Shown here piece by piece: positions 5,816-15,033 of a DNA stretch of 25,767 nucleotides. This stretch comes from an uncultured Collinsella sp. (GTDB lineage: Bacteria; Actinomycetota; Coriobacteriia; Coriobacteriales; Coriobacteriaceae). Both the position numbers and the translations under genes were made by a program. Location of the stretch: the NCBI GenBank assembly GCA_902496335.1, contig CABVAO010000024.1, forward strand, positions 1-25,767, in the 5' to 3' direction. Numbering within the stretch: the stretch's first letter is position 1; every line of letters starts with the position of its first letter. The notes under the pieces were generated by a model that saw only the letters and a list, made by a program, of their open reading frames with translations, did not search any database and was not told the origin of the DNA.

Positions 5816-8116
5816 TTACTCGGCAGCGGCCTTGAACTTGTTGTAGTTGATCAGGCAGCCGGCCTTGACGATGGCACGCTCCTCTGCCGTCATATCGGCA
5901 ATGTAGAGCTCAATCTGCTCGACCGCACCATCGGCGCGAACCACGTAAGCGGCGATGTCCTTCAGGTCGCCGTCGAGCGCGGCGCGGATACCCGGCACAA
6001 AGACGTAGTCGCCCACCTCAAAGCTGGGCTCGGCCTCCATCTGGAAGGGCACCATGCCCCAGTTCATCACGTTGGAGCGATAGCGCTTGGTGGCGTACTC
6101 GTGGACGATGTTGGCCAGGCCGCCAATTACGCGCTGGCAGCTCGCGGCCTGCTCGCGGGCAGAACCGTCACCGGGCTTCTTGGCATAGAGCATGGAGCCG
6201 TACTCAGTCGCCTTGGCATCGGCCGCGACACCCGCGCCGGTCAGCGCCTCAAACACGCTGGCAAGCTCGGCATCGAGTGCCGCCAGGTCGCCCGCTGCCT
6301 CGCCGGCAACGCGGCGCTTTTCCACCGCGTCGACCTCCTTGGAGCGGCCCACGTAGGCAGGGTCGCGACGGCTGAGCGTAAACTCGGCCAGACCCAGCGG
6401 GTTGGAGCGGAAGGAGCTCGTCTCGCCCGAGGGAATGAGCTCGTCGGTCGTAGTGACCGGGTCCATGATCTTGGAGCACACCTTGAGCAGGATGTCGTCG
6501 CCGAGAGGCTCCATCGCGGGCCACGGCTTGATGTTGGGGCCCTCGACCAGCTCGTCGGCCGGCTCAGCCTTGCCAAAGCCCCAGTACACGCGCTTCTTGT
6601 ACGGCGCGTCGTCAAAGGTGTACTCGCAGGCCTCGTCCCAAGTCTCCTCGGGCAGGTCGGTCGCCGGCGTCAGGACGCCGCCGTTGGCAGCCGTCGCCGC
6701 AATGGAGCGGGCGTCCATCAGGGCCACGGCGCTCAGCTGACCGTTGCCCGGCTTGGAACCCTCGCGATTGGGGAAGTTGCGCGTGGTGTGGCGGATCGAA
6801 AGGCCGTTGTTGGCAGGCGTGTCGCCGGCGCCGAAGCACGGGCCGCAGAATGCCGTGCGCACAATCGCGCCGGCCTCCATAAGGTCGTAGATGTAGCCGC
6901 GGCGTGTAAGCTCGAGTGCCACGGGCTGGCTCGTGGGATAGACCGACAGCGAGAACTCGCCGCAGCCGGTGTTAGCGCCCTTGAGCACGCGAGCAGCCTG
7001 GACCACGGAGTCGTAGTTGCCGCCCGAGCAGCCGGCGATAACGCCCTGCTGCACGTGCAGCTTGCCGTCGACGATCTTGTCGAGCAGGCTAAAGTGCGTC
7101 TTGCCCTCGCCGATCTTGGCGGCCTCGAGCTCCACCTCATGCAGGATGTCCTCGAGGTTCTCGTTGAGCTCGTCGATCTCAAAGCCGTTAGAAGGATGGA
7201 ACGGCAACGCGATCATGGGCTTGATACTCGACAGATCGACTTCGACGCAGCCGTCGTAGTAGGCAACATCGGCGGGCTTGAGCTCGCGGTAGTCCTCGCC
7301 GCGACCGTGCATGGTCAAAAACGCGTGCGTGTCCTCGTCGGTGGCCCAGATGCTCGACAGGCAGGTGGTCTCGGTGGTCATGACGTCGACGCCGTTGCGG
7401 TAGTCGGTCGTCATGCTCGCGATACCGGGGCCCACGAACTCCATAACCTTGTTCTTAACGTAACCCTTGGCAAAGACGGCACGGATGATGGCGAGCGCCA
7501 CGTCGTGCGGGCCAACGCCGGGGCGCGGAGCGCCCGTGAGGTAGATGGCAACGACGCCGGGATAGGCGACATCGTAGGTGTCGCGCAGCAGCTGCTTTGC
7601 CAGCTCGCCACCGCCCTCGCCCACGGCCATGGTGCCCAGAGCGCCGTAGCGGGTGTGCGAGTCGGAGCCCAGGATCATCTTGCCACAGCCGGCGAAATTC
7701 TCACGCATAAAGGAGTGGATGACGGCGATGTGCGGCGGGACGAAGATGCCGCCGTACTTCTTGGCAGCCGAGAGACCAAAGACGTGGTCGTCCTCGTTGA
7801 TGGTGCCGCCCACAGCGCACAGCGAGTTGTGGCAGTTGGTGAGCACGTAGGGCAGCGGGAACTGCTCCATGCCCGAGGCGCGCGCCGTCTGGATGATGCC
7901 GACAAAGGTGATGTCATGGCTCGCCATGGCGTCGAAGCGAATCTTGAGCGCCTCGGGATCTCCAGACGTATTGTGTGCCTGGAGGATCGAATACGCGATG
8001 GTGCCGCGCTTGGCGTCCTCAGGCGTCTGCGTAATGCCGCGCTCGGCAGCCTCGGCCGCAGGCACGACCTCGCTGCCGCCGCGCAGGTAGATGCCGTCCT
8101 CGTACAGCTTAACCAT
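5816..8116 (-). CDS. Aconitase-superfamily hydratase (4Fe-4S)
   Basis: This 766-residue enzyme of the aconitase superfamily would reversibly dehydrate and hydrate a tricarboxylate or related hydroxyacid using a [4Fe-4S] cluster. Visible motifs are SDSHTRYGALG (151-161), a first cluster cysteine in AGCSGGNYDS (C363), the paired cysteines CGPC (C424 and C427) and the TRNFPNREGS substrate loop (445-454). The C-terminal third is the swivelling domain. Length fits the group annotated simply as hydratase (E. coli YbhJ type) better than AcnA or AcnB, so the substrate is uncertain. The ATG at 8116 has GGGAG 6 nt upstream; a longer frame to 8395 reads through repeats and is rejected. It stands alone, 312 nt downstream of hspR. 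Confidence 0.85.
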   Translation of the reverse strand: MVKLYEDGIYLRGGSEVVPAAEAAERGITQTPEDAKRGTIAYSILQAHNTSGDPEALKIRFDAMASHDITFVGIIQTARASGMEQFPLPYVLTNCHNSLCAVGGTINEDDHVFGLSAAKKYGGIFVPPHIAVIHSFMRENFAGCGKMILGSDSHTRYGALGTMAVGEGGGELAKQLLRDTYDVAYPGVVAIYLTGAPRPGVGPHDVALAIIRAVFAKGYVKNKVMEFVGPGIASMTTDYRNGVDVMTTETTCLSSIWATDEDTHAFLTMHGRGEDYRELKPADVAYYDGCVEVDLSSIKPMIALPFHPSNGFEIDELNENLEDILHEVELEAAKIGEGKTHFSLLDKIVDGKLHVQQGVIAGCSGGNYDSVVQAARVLKGANTGCGEFSLSVYPTSQPVALELTRRGYIYDLMEAGAIVRTAFCGPCFGAGDTPANNGLSIRHTTRNFPNREGSKPGNGQLSAVALMDARSIAATAANGGVLTPATDLPEETWDEACEYTFDDAPYKKRVYWGFGKAEPADELVEGPNIKPWPAMEPLGDDILLKVCSKIMDPVTTTDELIPSGETSSFRSNPLGLAEFTLSRRDPAYVGRSKEVDAVEKRRVAGEAAGDLAALDAELASVFEALTGAGVAADAKATEYGSMLYAKKPGDGSAREQAASCQRVIGGLANIVHEYATKRYRSNVMNWGMVPFQMEAEPSFEVGDYVFVPGIRAALDGDLKDIAAYVVRADGAVEQIELYIADMTAEERAIVKAGCLINYNKFKAAAE

Positions 8117-8270
8117 ACTGTCTCCCACTCTGCCCGAAAGGCTCGGGCGCATAGCATACATTCGTTCAATATCGTGCCATAGAACGGTTGCGAGTGGGTT
8201 ACGAATCTGCACGTTCACTTTATCTCGGTAAAGCATAGAACGAGCCCGGTGTAGTGACATCAGACTTGGT

Positions 8271-8312
8271 GCAAGGAGTGTCCCAAAGTGCCGGCACAAA
8301 AGGAACGTCCCC
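8271..8312. repeat. GGAGTGTCCC / AAGTGCC repeat segment, copy 1
   Basis: GCAAGGAGTGTCCC, then AAAGTGCCGGCAC and AAAAGGAACGTCCCC. The first two blocks recur at 25721-25747 with small changes. AAGTGCCGGCAC includes the self-complementary core GTGCCGGCAC. Confidence 0.45.
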
Positions 8313-8328
8313 AAGCGCCAGCCAAAAA

Positions 8329-8394
8329 TGGGAGTGGATAATCCCCCGTTTCTAGCCCTCAAGCGGACCAAAAGTGGGAGATTATCCACTCTCA
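8329..8394. repeat. 19-bp hairpin repeat downstream of hspR
   Basis: TGGGAGTGGATAATCCCCC (8329-8347) pairs with GGGAGATTATCCACTCTCA (8376-8394), with two mismatches that would be G-U pairs on one RNA strand, and a 28-nt loop. It lies 34 nt past the hspR stop codon. It resembles families A and D in size but not in sequence. Confidence 0.6.
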
Positions 8395-8428
8395 TATTGT
8401 TAGGATTTGCGTCGTAGAGCCGCCGTAA

Positions 8429-8845
8429 CTAAAGATCGGTTCCCGCGCCTAGCAGCTTGCGCATGACTTGCTCGGGGTTGACTGAGCCGTCGCGCGGGGC
8501 CAGAGCGGTGATCTTCTTCTGCATCTTGTACTCGTGCAGCTCGTCCTCGAGCTGGCGCACGCGAGCACGGAGCTTTTCGTTTTCGCGCTCACGCTCCTCG
8601 GCACGCTCCTTCATATCGAGGATGCGCACCACGCCAGCGAGGTTGATGCCCTCGTCGGTCAACTGGTTGATGAGCTCCAGGCGCTCGATATCGGCACGCG
8701 AATACAGGCGCGTGTTGCCGCCCGAGCGCTGGGGGTTCACCAGGCCCTTGGATTCGTAGACGCGCAGAGTCTGCGGATGCATGCCGGTCAGCTCGGCCGC
8801 CACGCTGATCATGTACAGCGGTTTGTTCCTATTGTCCTCGGCCAT
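8429..8845 (-). CDS. hspR: Heat-shock repressor HspR (MerR family)
   Basis: This 138-residue regulator has an N-terminal MerR-type winged helix-turn-helix (about residues 12-75, with ISVAAELTGMHPQTLRVYESKGLVNPQRSGGNTRLYS) and a charged coiled-coil (about 82-115). In Streptomyces and mycobacteria, HspR represses dnaK and clpB with DnaK as partner, so free DnaK levels set repression. The last place in the dnaK-grpE-dnaJ-hspR order supports the assignment. No cysteine ligand cluster or drug-binding domain is present, which argues against metal or drug MerR types. Likely targets are the matching inverted repeats at 12839-12865 and 3690-3716. Confidence 0.93.
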   Translation of the reverse strand: MAEDNRNKPLYMISVAAELTGMHPQTLRVYESKGLVNPQRSGGNTRLYSRADIERLELINQLTDEGINLAGVVRILDMKERAEERERENEKLRARVRQLEDELHEYKMQKKITALAPRDGSVNPEQVMRKLLGAGTDL

Positions 8846-8885
8846 GCTACCTGACCCCTTTCCGTCTCGTTATCGTCCATCATAA

Positions 8886-8901
8886 GCCCGCGGGCGCGGG
8901 C
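8886..8901 (-). other. Short GC palindrome between dnaJ and hspR
   Basis: GCCCGCG and CGCGGGC are separated by 2 nt, in the 72-nt gap between the dnaJ stop codon and hspR. There is no T tract after it, so it is more likely an mRNA structure than a terminator. Confidence 0.35.
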
Positions 8902-8917
8902 GTGTGCCGCGACCGCC

Positions 8918-9883
8918 CTAGTACGTCGCCTTGTAACGGTTGACCTTCTCGCGGTAGTCGCGCGTATCGGCCTCGCGCAGCTTGGTCATCGCGTCGCGCT
9001 CGTCATCAGACAGGTTCGTGGGAACCTGCACCTTGATCTCGACGAGCAGCGCACCCGTGCGGCCACGGTGTTTAACGTCGGGCGCGCCCATCTCTTTAAA
9101 ACGGAACTTCTTGCCCGTCTGGGTACCCGCGGGCACCTTCAAACGGACCGTCGCCCCGCCGGGCGTCGGCACGTCCACCGTGCAGCCGAGCGCCGCCTCA
9201 TAGACCGAGACCGGCACCTCCATGGTCACGTCGGCACCTTTACGCTTAAACAGCGGGTGCTCCTCCACGTGCGTGGTCACGACCAGGTCGCCGCGCTCGC
9301 CGCCGGCAACGCCATACTCGCCGCGACGCTTGTAACGCAGCTTGCCGCCGTCGACCGCGCCTGCAGGCACCGAGACCGTAATGGTCTGCTGTTCGCCTGT
9401 CGAGGGAATGCGATAGGTGACCTTGTGCGTCACGCCGCGAAACGCGTCCTCGGCCGTCACATCGACGGTCAGCGACAGGTCGCCGCCCTTGCGAGCGCGG
9501 CTGCGCCCCGCGCCGGCACCGGCAGCGCCCGCAGCCCCGGCAAAGCCCGAGCCCCAATCGCTGCCCCAGGCGCCGTTGCCGCTAAAGATGCTGTCGAAGA
9601 TATCGCCCCAGCCGCTGGCGCCCGCGCCGGCACCGTAGCCGCCGCCATACGCGCCGCCCGCGCCCGGCATGCCGCCGAACATGAGCATCTGGTCGTACTC
9701 TTTGCGCTTCTTCTCGTCCGAAAGCGTCTCGTAGGCCTCGCTGATCTCCTTGAACTTGGCCTCGTCGCCGCCGGCATCGGGGTGATATTTTTGCGCGAGC
9801 TTGCGAAACGCGCTCTTGATCTCTTTGTCGGAGGCGCTCTTGGATACGCCCAGGATGTCATAGAAGGTTTTGCCTGCAGCCAT
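8918..9883 (-). CDS. dnaJ: DnaJ-family co-chaperone without zinc-finger domain
   Basis: This 321-residue Hsp40 delivers substrates to DnaK and stimulates its ATPase. It has an N-terminal J-domain with HPD at 34-36, a Gly-rich linker (about 70-135, including AYGGGYGAGAGASGWGDIFDSIF), and two C-terminal beta-sandwich domains with RYKRRGEYGV and VPAGTQTGKKFRFKEMGAP. The four CxxCxGxG zinc repeats of classical DnaJ are absent, so the arrangement is of the CbpA or DnaJ2 type. The ATG at 9883 follows AGGAGAGGAG at good spacing; the in-frame start at 9916 lacks one. It is separated from grpE by a strong terminator-like hairpin, so it may be expressed at a lower level or from its own promoter. Confidence 0.92.
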   Translation of the reverse strand: MAAGKTFYDILGVSKSASDKEIKSAFRKLAQKYHPDAGGDEAKFKEISEAYETLSDEKKRKEYDQMLMFGGMPGAGGAYGGGYGAGAGASGWGDIFDSIFSGNGAWGSDWGSGFAGAAGAAGAGAGRSRARKGGDLSLTVDVTAEDAFRGVTHKVTYRIPSTGEQQTITVSVPAGAVDGGKLRYKRRGEYGVAGGERGDLVVTTHVEEHPLFKRKGADVTMEVPVSVYEAALGCTVDVPTPGGATVRLKVPAGTQTGKKFRFKEMGAPDVKHRGRTGALLVEIKVQVPTNLSDDERDAMTKLREADTRDYREKVNRYKATY

Positions 9884-9956
9884 CGTAGCTCCTCTCCTGT
9901 TACGTCCGCCGTCCATGCAGACGACGGCTCATGCTTTCATATGGCACTAGGTCAGA

Positions 9957-9986
9957 AAGGGCCCCGGGTGTTGCCCCGGGGCCCTT
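9957..9986 (-). terminator. Terminator-like hairpin between grpE and dnaJ
   Basis: AAGGGCCCCGGG (9957-9968) pairs perfectly with 9975-9986 around a 6-nt loop. On the minus strand the stem ends in CCCTT and continues TTCT. It starts 5 nt after the grpE stop codon. The very stable stem with a short T run could terminate or attenuate transcription inside the heat-shock cluster. Confidence 0.65.
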
Positions 9987-9991
9987 CTCAA

Positions 9992-10834
9992 TTACTCCTC
10001 GGTGCTCTCGGCCGTATCGGCCGTGGCATCCTCGGGCGCCGCTTCGGGCTCCGGTGCGGGGCGCTTCTCGCCGCCGTAGGTCACCGTCACCATCGCGGAA
10101 CGCAGAATACGATCTGCCATGCGGTAGCCCTTCTGGTACACGTCGTTGACGGTCTCGTCGTACTGCGATGCGTCCTCGACGCGACCCACAGCCTGGTGCT
10201 CGAGCGGATCGAACGCCTCGCCCTTGGGGTCGATGGGCTCAACGCCCTCGTGCGCGAACACGTCGAGCAGCTTGGCATGAACCGCGTCAACGCCATCGAC
10301 GAACTGCTTAAAGTCGTCGGAAAGCTCTTGGCTGCGGGCATGGTCGATCGCGCGCTCGATATCGTCGATCACCGGCAACAGCGCGGTGACAAGCTTCTCG
10401 GTCGCGCGCTCGCGCTCGGCGATACGCTCATTGGCGGTGCGGCGACGGAAGTTCTCCCAGTCGGCCTGCAGACGGGCGGTGCGCTCGGTGGCGTCCTTTG
10501 CCTTGTCCTCGGCGGCCTTCTGAGCCTCTGCCGCAGCATCGAGCTCGTTGCGCACGTCGGCAAGCTCTTTCTGAGCCTGCTCGAACTTGAGCTTAAAGTC
10601 GTTGTCGGCGGCTTCCTCACCGGCGCGGATAGCGGCTTCCACCATCTCGTCCTCGGTCATCGTCGCCTCCTTGTTGGAATCCTCTACTTGGTTCTCGGCA
10701 GCCTCGGCGGCCGGGGCCTCGTTGGCCTCGGTAACGTCTGCGGCCTCTACGGGAATCTTCACGTCCTTCTCCTCAGAGTCAACGGGGGCGGCACCAACGG
10801 CGGCCGCCTCCGTGCGAGCTTTACGAGCGGACAT
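9992..10834 (-). CDS. grpE: Nucleotide exchange factor GrpE
   Basis: This 280-residue protein exchanges ADP for ATP on DnaK as a dimer. Family features are the long coiled coil (about 80-150, ending with LQADWENFRRRTANERIAERERATEKLVTALLPVIDDIERAI in outline) and the C-terminal beta domain (FDPLEHQAV, VYQKGYRMADRILRSAMVTV). It is longer than the usual ~200 residues because of an acidic Ala/Glu-rich N-terminal extension of about 75 residues and an acidic C-terminal tail (PEPEAAPEDATADTAESTEE). It starts 2 nt after the dnaK stop codon, so it is translated from the same mRNA. It is followed by a strong hairpin before dnaJ. Confidence 0.95.
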   Translation of the reverse strand: MSARKARTEAAAVGAAPVDSEEKDVKIPVEAADVTEANEAPAAEAAENQVEDSNKEATMTEDEMVEAAIRAGEEAADNDFKLKFEQAQKELADVRNELDAAAEAQKAAEDKAKDATERTARLQADWENFRRRTANERIAERERATEKLVTALLPVIDDIERAIDHARSQELSDDFKQFVDGVDAVHAKLLDVFAHEGVEPIDPKGEAFDPLEHQAVGRVEDASQYDETVNDVYQKGYRMADRILRSAMVTVTYGGEKRPAPEPEAAPEDATADTAESTEE

Positions 10835-10836
10835 GA

Positions 10837-12729
<1,893 letters not shown>

Positions 12730-12756
12730 TAGAAATTCCCTCTCTCTTGTGCGTTC

Positions 12757-12786
12757 GCGCCGCCTCGACGGTCTTTCGCGCGGCGC
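12757..12786 (-). other. GC stem in the dnaK leader
   Basis: GCGCCGC (12757-12763) pairs with GCGGCGC (12780-12786) around a 16-nt loop, about 15 nt upstream of the dnaK ribosome site. Its placement parallels the clpB leader hairpin at 3622-3639. Function is unknown. Confidence 0.35.
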
Positions 12787-12838
12787 TTCGGCTTGTCTTT
12801 CAGGATGTAGTGTATCCCCTTATGGGCCGGAATATACA

Positions 12839-12865
12839 AAATCTAAGTCAATTCATATAAGATTT
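12839..12865 (-). promoter_or_regulatory. Probable HspR operator upstream of dnaK
   Basis: AAATCTAAGT-N7-TATAAGATTT matches the clpB copy (3690-3716) in all 20 arm positions and in spacing, while the 7-nt centre differs. It lies about 110 nt upstream of the dnaK ATG. A possible -10 (TATATT on the minus strand) is just downstream at about 12831-12836. See the clpB entry for comparison with the HAIR consensus. Confidence 0.65.
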
Positions 12866-13149
12866 CTTATCTCTGAGAGTTTAGGTTCTTAAATGCGCAG
12901 GTAGATGCGCTGATTGAGTTCTCGGCAAATCTATTGAGATCTATGTAGAGTTGACTGAGGTGTGAGCCTGAAACTGTGTCCCGTTTTGGACGTGGATTAC
13001 GGGATGCGGTTTCCGCAAGCACGCTCAATCGCCCTATATTACGAGTCACCTTTAGCTAACATTTACGCAGCTCACCGGCCCCACCTGCGCGTTTTTTAGT
13101 AAACCTTGGCATACTCGGCGAACGGTATGAAGATGCCGGCCAGAGGGTA

Positions 13150-13177
13150 TTGCAAACGGTCGCTCCCGTGGTATGTT
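13150..13177 (+). promoter_or_regulatory. Candidate sigma70-type promoter for ferredoxin
   Basis: TTGCAA (13150-13155) and TATGTT (13172-13177) are separated by 16 nt and lie about 60 nt before the ferredoxin ATG. Judged by eye only. Confidence 0.4.
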
Positions 13178-13238
13178 TTTGCCCGAATCAAACCGGCGCG
13201 CATCGTCTGTAGCGTCGGTCAACAGAGAGGAAACTACC

Positions 13239-13424
13239 ATGGCTCATCCCGTAATTGATGCCGACGAGTGCATCGCTTGTGGCGTTTGCGTCGACACCTG
13301 CCCCGCTGGCGTTCTGGAGCTCCAGGACGTCGCCACCGTCGCTGACGAGGACTCCTGCGTCGCCTGTGGCGCTTGCCAGGACGCTTGCCCCGCTGGCGCG
13401 ATCACCGAGATCGTCGAGGAGTAA
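13239..13424 (+). CDS. 2[4Fe-4S] ferredoxin
   Basis: This 61-residue clostridial-type ferredoxin is a low-potential one-electron carrier in the cytoplasm. It has two cluster motifs of pattern CxxCxxCxxxCP: cysteines 11, 14, 17 and 21, then 40, 43, 46 and 50. The two halves are clear internal repeats (CIACGVCVDTCPAG and CVACGACQDACPAG). Such ferredoxins typically serve pyruvate:ferredoxin oxidoreductase, hydrogenases and radical SAM enzymes in anaerobes; its partner here is not visible. The ATG at 13239 has GAGAGG 8 nt upstream. It is monocistronic, with a candidate promoter at 13150-13177 and a strong terminator at 13464-13501. Confidence 0.96.
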   Translation: MAHPVIDADECIACGVCVDTCPAGVLELQDVATVADEDSCVACGACQDACPAGAITEIVEE

Positions 13425-13463
13425 CAACTCCCCACTTGCACACTCAAAAGTACACCGTGCACA

Positions 13464-13501
13464 AAAAGGAGGCCTCCGCATCGCCGCGGAGGCCTCCTTT
13501 T
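13464..13501 (+). terminator. Intrinsic terminator of the ferredoxin gene
   Basis: AAAAGGAGGCCTCCGC (13464-13479) pairs perfectly with 13486-13501, ending in TTTT, with a 6-nt loop. It lies 39 nt after the ferredoxin stop codon. The A run on the left side would also allow termination in the other direction. Confidence 0.9.
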
Positions 13502-13539
13502 GCTTATATGGGCAGCTAATTTGGAGGGGGACCCTTGGC

Positions 13540-13606
13540 AGTTGCGGTGGAATAGTTCCCGGTTCATTGCTTAGGTGCCGATTTTAGGAACTATTTCACC
13601 GCAACT
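13540..13606. repeat. Hairpin repeat, family A copy 2
   Basis: AGTTGCGGTGGAATAGTTCC (13540-13559) pairs with 13587-13606, with one G-T mismatch and a 27-nt loop. Compared with copy 1 (557-623), the outer arms and flanking TATT are the same, the inner pairs change from GGGA/TCCC to TTCC/GGAA, and the loop is unrelated. It ends 18 nt after the stop codon of niaR (minus strand), in the same orientation as copy 1 relative to its upstream gene. Confidence 0.7.
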
Positions 13607-13624
13607 TATTAAGACAGTATCGGG

Positions 13625-14170
13625 CTAGGACAAATCATCCTCATAGGGCATTAAATCGGCAAGATAGCCTTTCTCCTTGAGTATGGTCTCGATCTCGTCG
13701 AGGGTCTGCTCGTCTTCTGCCGCGATGCGATGGAAGTGATAGCCACTCGTCACCGTCAGCAGCGGGAAGCTCTTGCCGCTGGCAATACCCTCAAGATAGC
13801 GCTCAATATCGCGACGGTTGCGAATGTCCAGATCGGCTGTGATCTTGCCATACACGCGATGGTTGACGATTACATTGAGCACGGCACCACCCGCGTCGAC
13901 GATGCTCGTGAGCTCGTCACCTGCCTGCTCCATGCCATGGTGCACCTTGACCAGGCGCGTGGGCACGGCGGGGCTGCTGGGGGCCTCCTGCAGCACGTAG
14001 CCGCGATTGGTCGCCACGATATCGTGCCCATCGGCGCGCAGCAGGGCGATGTCTTGCACGACAATCTGGCGGCTCACACCCACCTCACGAGCAAGCGCAC
14101 TGCCCGAGACAGGGTCTTTGGCTCCCTCGAGCACGCCCATGATGGCACGGCGACGCTCGCGGGCGTCCAT
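13625..14170 (-). CDS. niaR: NiaR-type niacin-responsive repressor of NAD genes
   Basis: This 181-residue regulator has an N-terminal helix-turn-helix of HTH_11 type (about 8-58, SGSALAREVGVSRQIVVQDIALLRADG) and a C-terminal 3H domain, named for its conserved histidines. Here these are VHHGMEQ (H78, with E86), NHRVYGK (H104) and GYHFHRI (H145 and H147). The spacing of H78, E86, H145 and H147 resembles the metal site known for Thermotoga NiaR. The family represses NAD synthesis or niacin uptake genes when nicotinic acid is present. The start overlaps the nadC stop codon (TAATG), so translation is coupled. The likely operator is the palindrome at 17534-17577 upstream of nadA. Confidence 0.92.
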   Translation of the reverse strand: MDARERRRAIMGVLEGAKDPVSGSALAREVGVSRQIVVQDIALLRADGHDIVATNRGYVLQEAPSSPAVPTRLVKVHHGMEQAGDELTSIVDAGGAVLNVIVNHRVYGKITADLDIRNRRDIERYLEGIASGKSFPLLTVTSGYHFHRIAAEDEQTLDEIETILKEKGYLADLMPYEDDLS

Positions 14171-15030
14171 TATTTACCGTCCAGCAGACGAAGGTGCTTA
14201 AGCGAGAGGTCGAGAATCGGCGCAGAGTGCGTCAGCGCCCCCGAGCTGATAAAGTCAACGCCCAGGTCGGCGAGGGCGCGGATATTGCTGGCATCCACAT
14301 TGCCCGAGCACTCGGTCTTGGCGCGACCGGCGATAAGCTCAATCGCGGCAGCCATGTCGTCGTGGGTCATGTTGTCGAGCATGATGATATCGGCACCGGC
14401 CTCAACTGCCTCGCGCACCATATCCAGGTTCTCGCACTCAATCTCGACCGTCGCGGTAAACGATGCGTGGGCACGTGCCATCTCGATCGCACGCGTCACA
14501 CCACCGGCGGCGTCGATATGGTTGTCCTTAAGCATGACGGCTGTCGACAGGTTGTAGCGGTGGTTGCTGCCGCCACCGATCTCGACCGCGGCCTTCTCGA
14601 AGACGCGCATGCCCGGCGTGGTCTTGCGTGTGTCAACAAGCACGGTCTTGGTACCCTCGAGCGCCGCTGCCATGTTGTGCGTGTAGGTAGCGATACCGCT
14701 CATACGCTGTAGATAGTTGAGCGCCACGCGCTCGCCCGAAAGCAGCACGCGCGCGTCGCCGCGCACCTGGCCCACGTGGTCGCCGGCGTGCACCTCGTCA
14801 CCGTCGGCAACATCAAACAGCACCGAGCTCTGCGAATCCAGCAGCTCAAAGGTGCGAGCGAACACGTCCAGGCCCGCGATGATGCCGTCGGCCTTGGCGA
14901 TGAGCTCCACCGTGGCGGGACGCGTCGTGGGGCACACGCTCGCCGTGCTCACGTCCTCAAACGTAATGTCCTCGCGCAGGGCCTGCAGAATCAGATCATC
15001 GACGACGAGTTTCATGGTAATGGGATTCAT
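14170..15030 (-). CDS. nadC: Nicotinate-nucleotide pyrophosphorylase (quinolinate phosphoribosyltransferase)
   Basis: This 286-residue enzyme converts quinolinate and PRPP to nicotinate mononucleotide, CO2 and pyrophosphate, the entry of the de novo route into the common NAD pathway. Family motifs are ALREDITFEDVST near the N-terminus, ERVALNYLQRMSGIAT, DTRKTTPGMRVFEKAAVEIGGGSNHR in outline, LKDNHI, and VEIECENLD. It starts 3 nt after the nadB stop codon, and its ribosome site (GGAGGAG) contains the last codons of nadB. Its stop codon overlaps the niaR start. The length is normal for the family. Confidence 0.96.
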   Translation of the reverse strand: MNPITMKLVVDDLILQALREDITFEDVSTASVCPTTRPATVELIAKADGIIAGLDVFARTFELLDSQSSVLFDVADGDEVHAGDHVGQVRGDARVLLSGERVALNYLQRMSGIATYTHNMAAALEGTKTVLVDTRKTTPGMRVFEKAAVEIGGGSNHRYNLSTAVMLKDNHIDAAGGVTRAIEMARAHASFTATVEIECENLDMVREAVEAGADIIMLDNMTHDDMAAAIELIAGRAKTECSGNVDASNIRALADLGVDFISSGALTHSAPILDLSLKHLRLLDGK

Positions 15031-15033
15031 GGT

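Larger units (their letters stand above)
8117..8428. other. Intergenic region between hspR and the hydratase gene
   Basis: This 312-nt stretch contains no supported gene. It must hold the hydratase promoter, though I cannot place a convincing -35/-10 pair. It also holds a hairpin repeat (8329-8394) and a GTGTCCC/GTCCCC repeat segment (8271-8312). Confidence 0.6.
12730..13238. other. Intergenic region between divergent dnaK and ferredoxin genes
   Basis: This 509-nt region holds the dnaK leader hairpin, the heat-shock operator, and a candidate ferredoxin promoter at 13150-13177. In the middle part (about 12870-13145) I see no convincing gene, RNA or repeat. Two short minus-strand frames there lack ribosome sites. 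Confidence 0.6.

Noticed and set aside
6101..8182. Long plus-strand frame of 693 codons opposite the hydratase gene
   Set aside because: Antisense shadow of the aconitase-like gene with no recognisable domain.
8117..8395. N-terminal extension of the hydratase by 93 residues
   Set aside because: It reads through the intergenic repeats and begins MRVDNLPLLV within a hairpin. The ribosome site at 8116 fits the family start MVKLYEDGIYL.
12867..13240. Two short minus-strand frames between dnaK and ferredoxin
   Set aside because: No ribosome sites, no motifs, and they overlap the dnaK operator or ferredoxin promoter.
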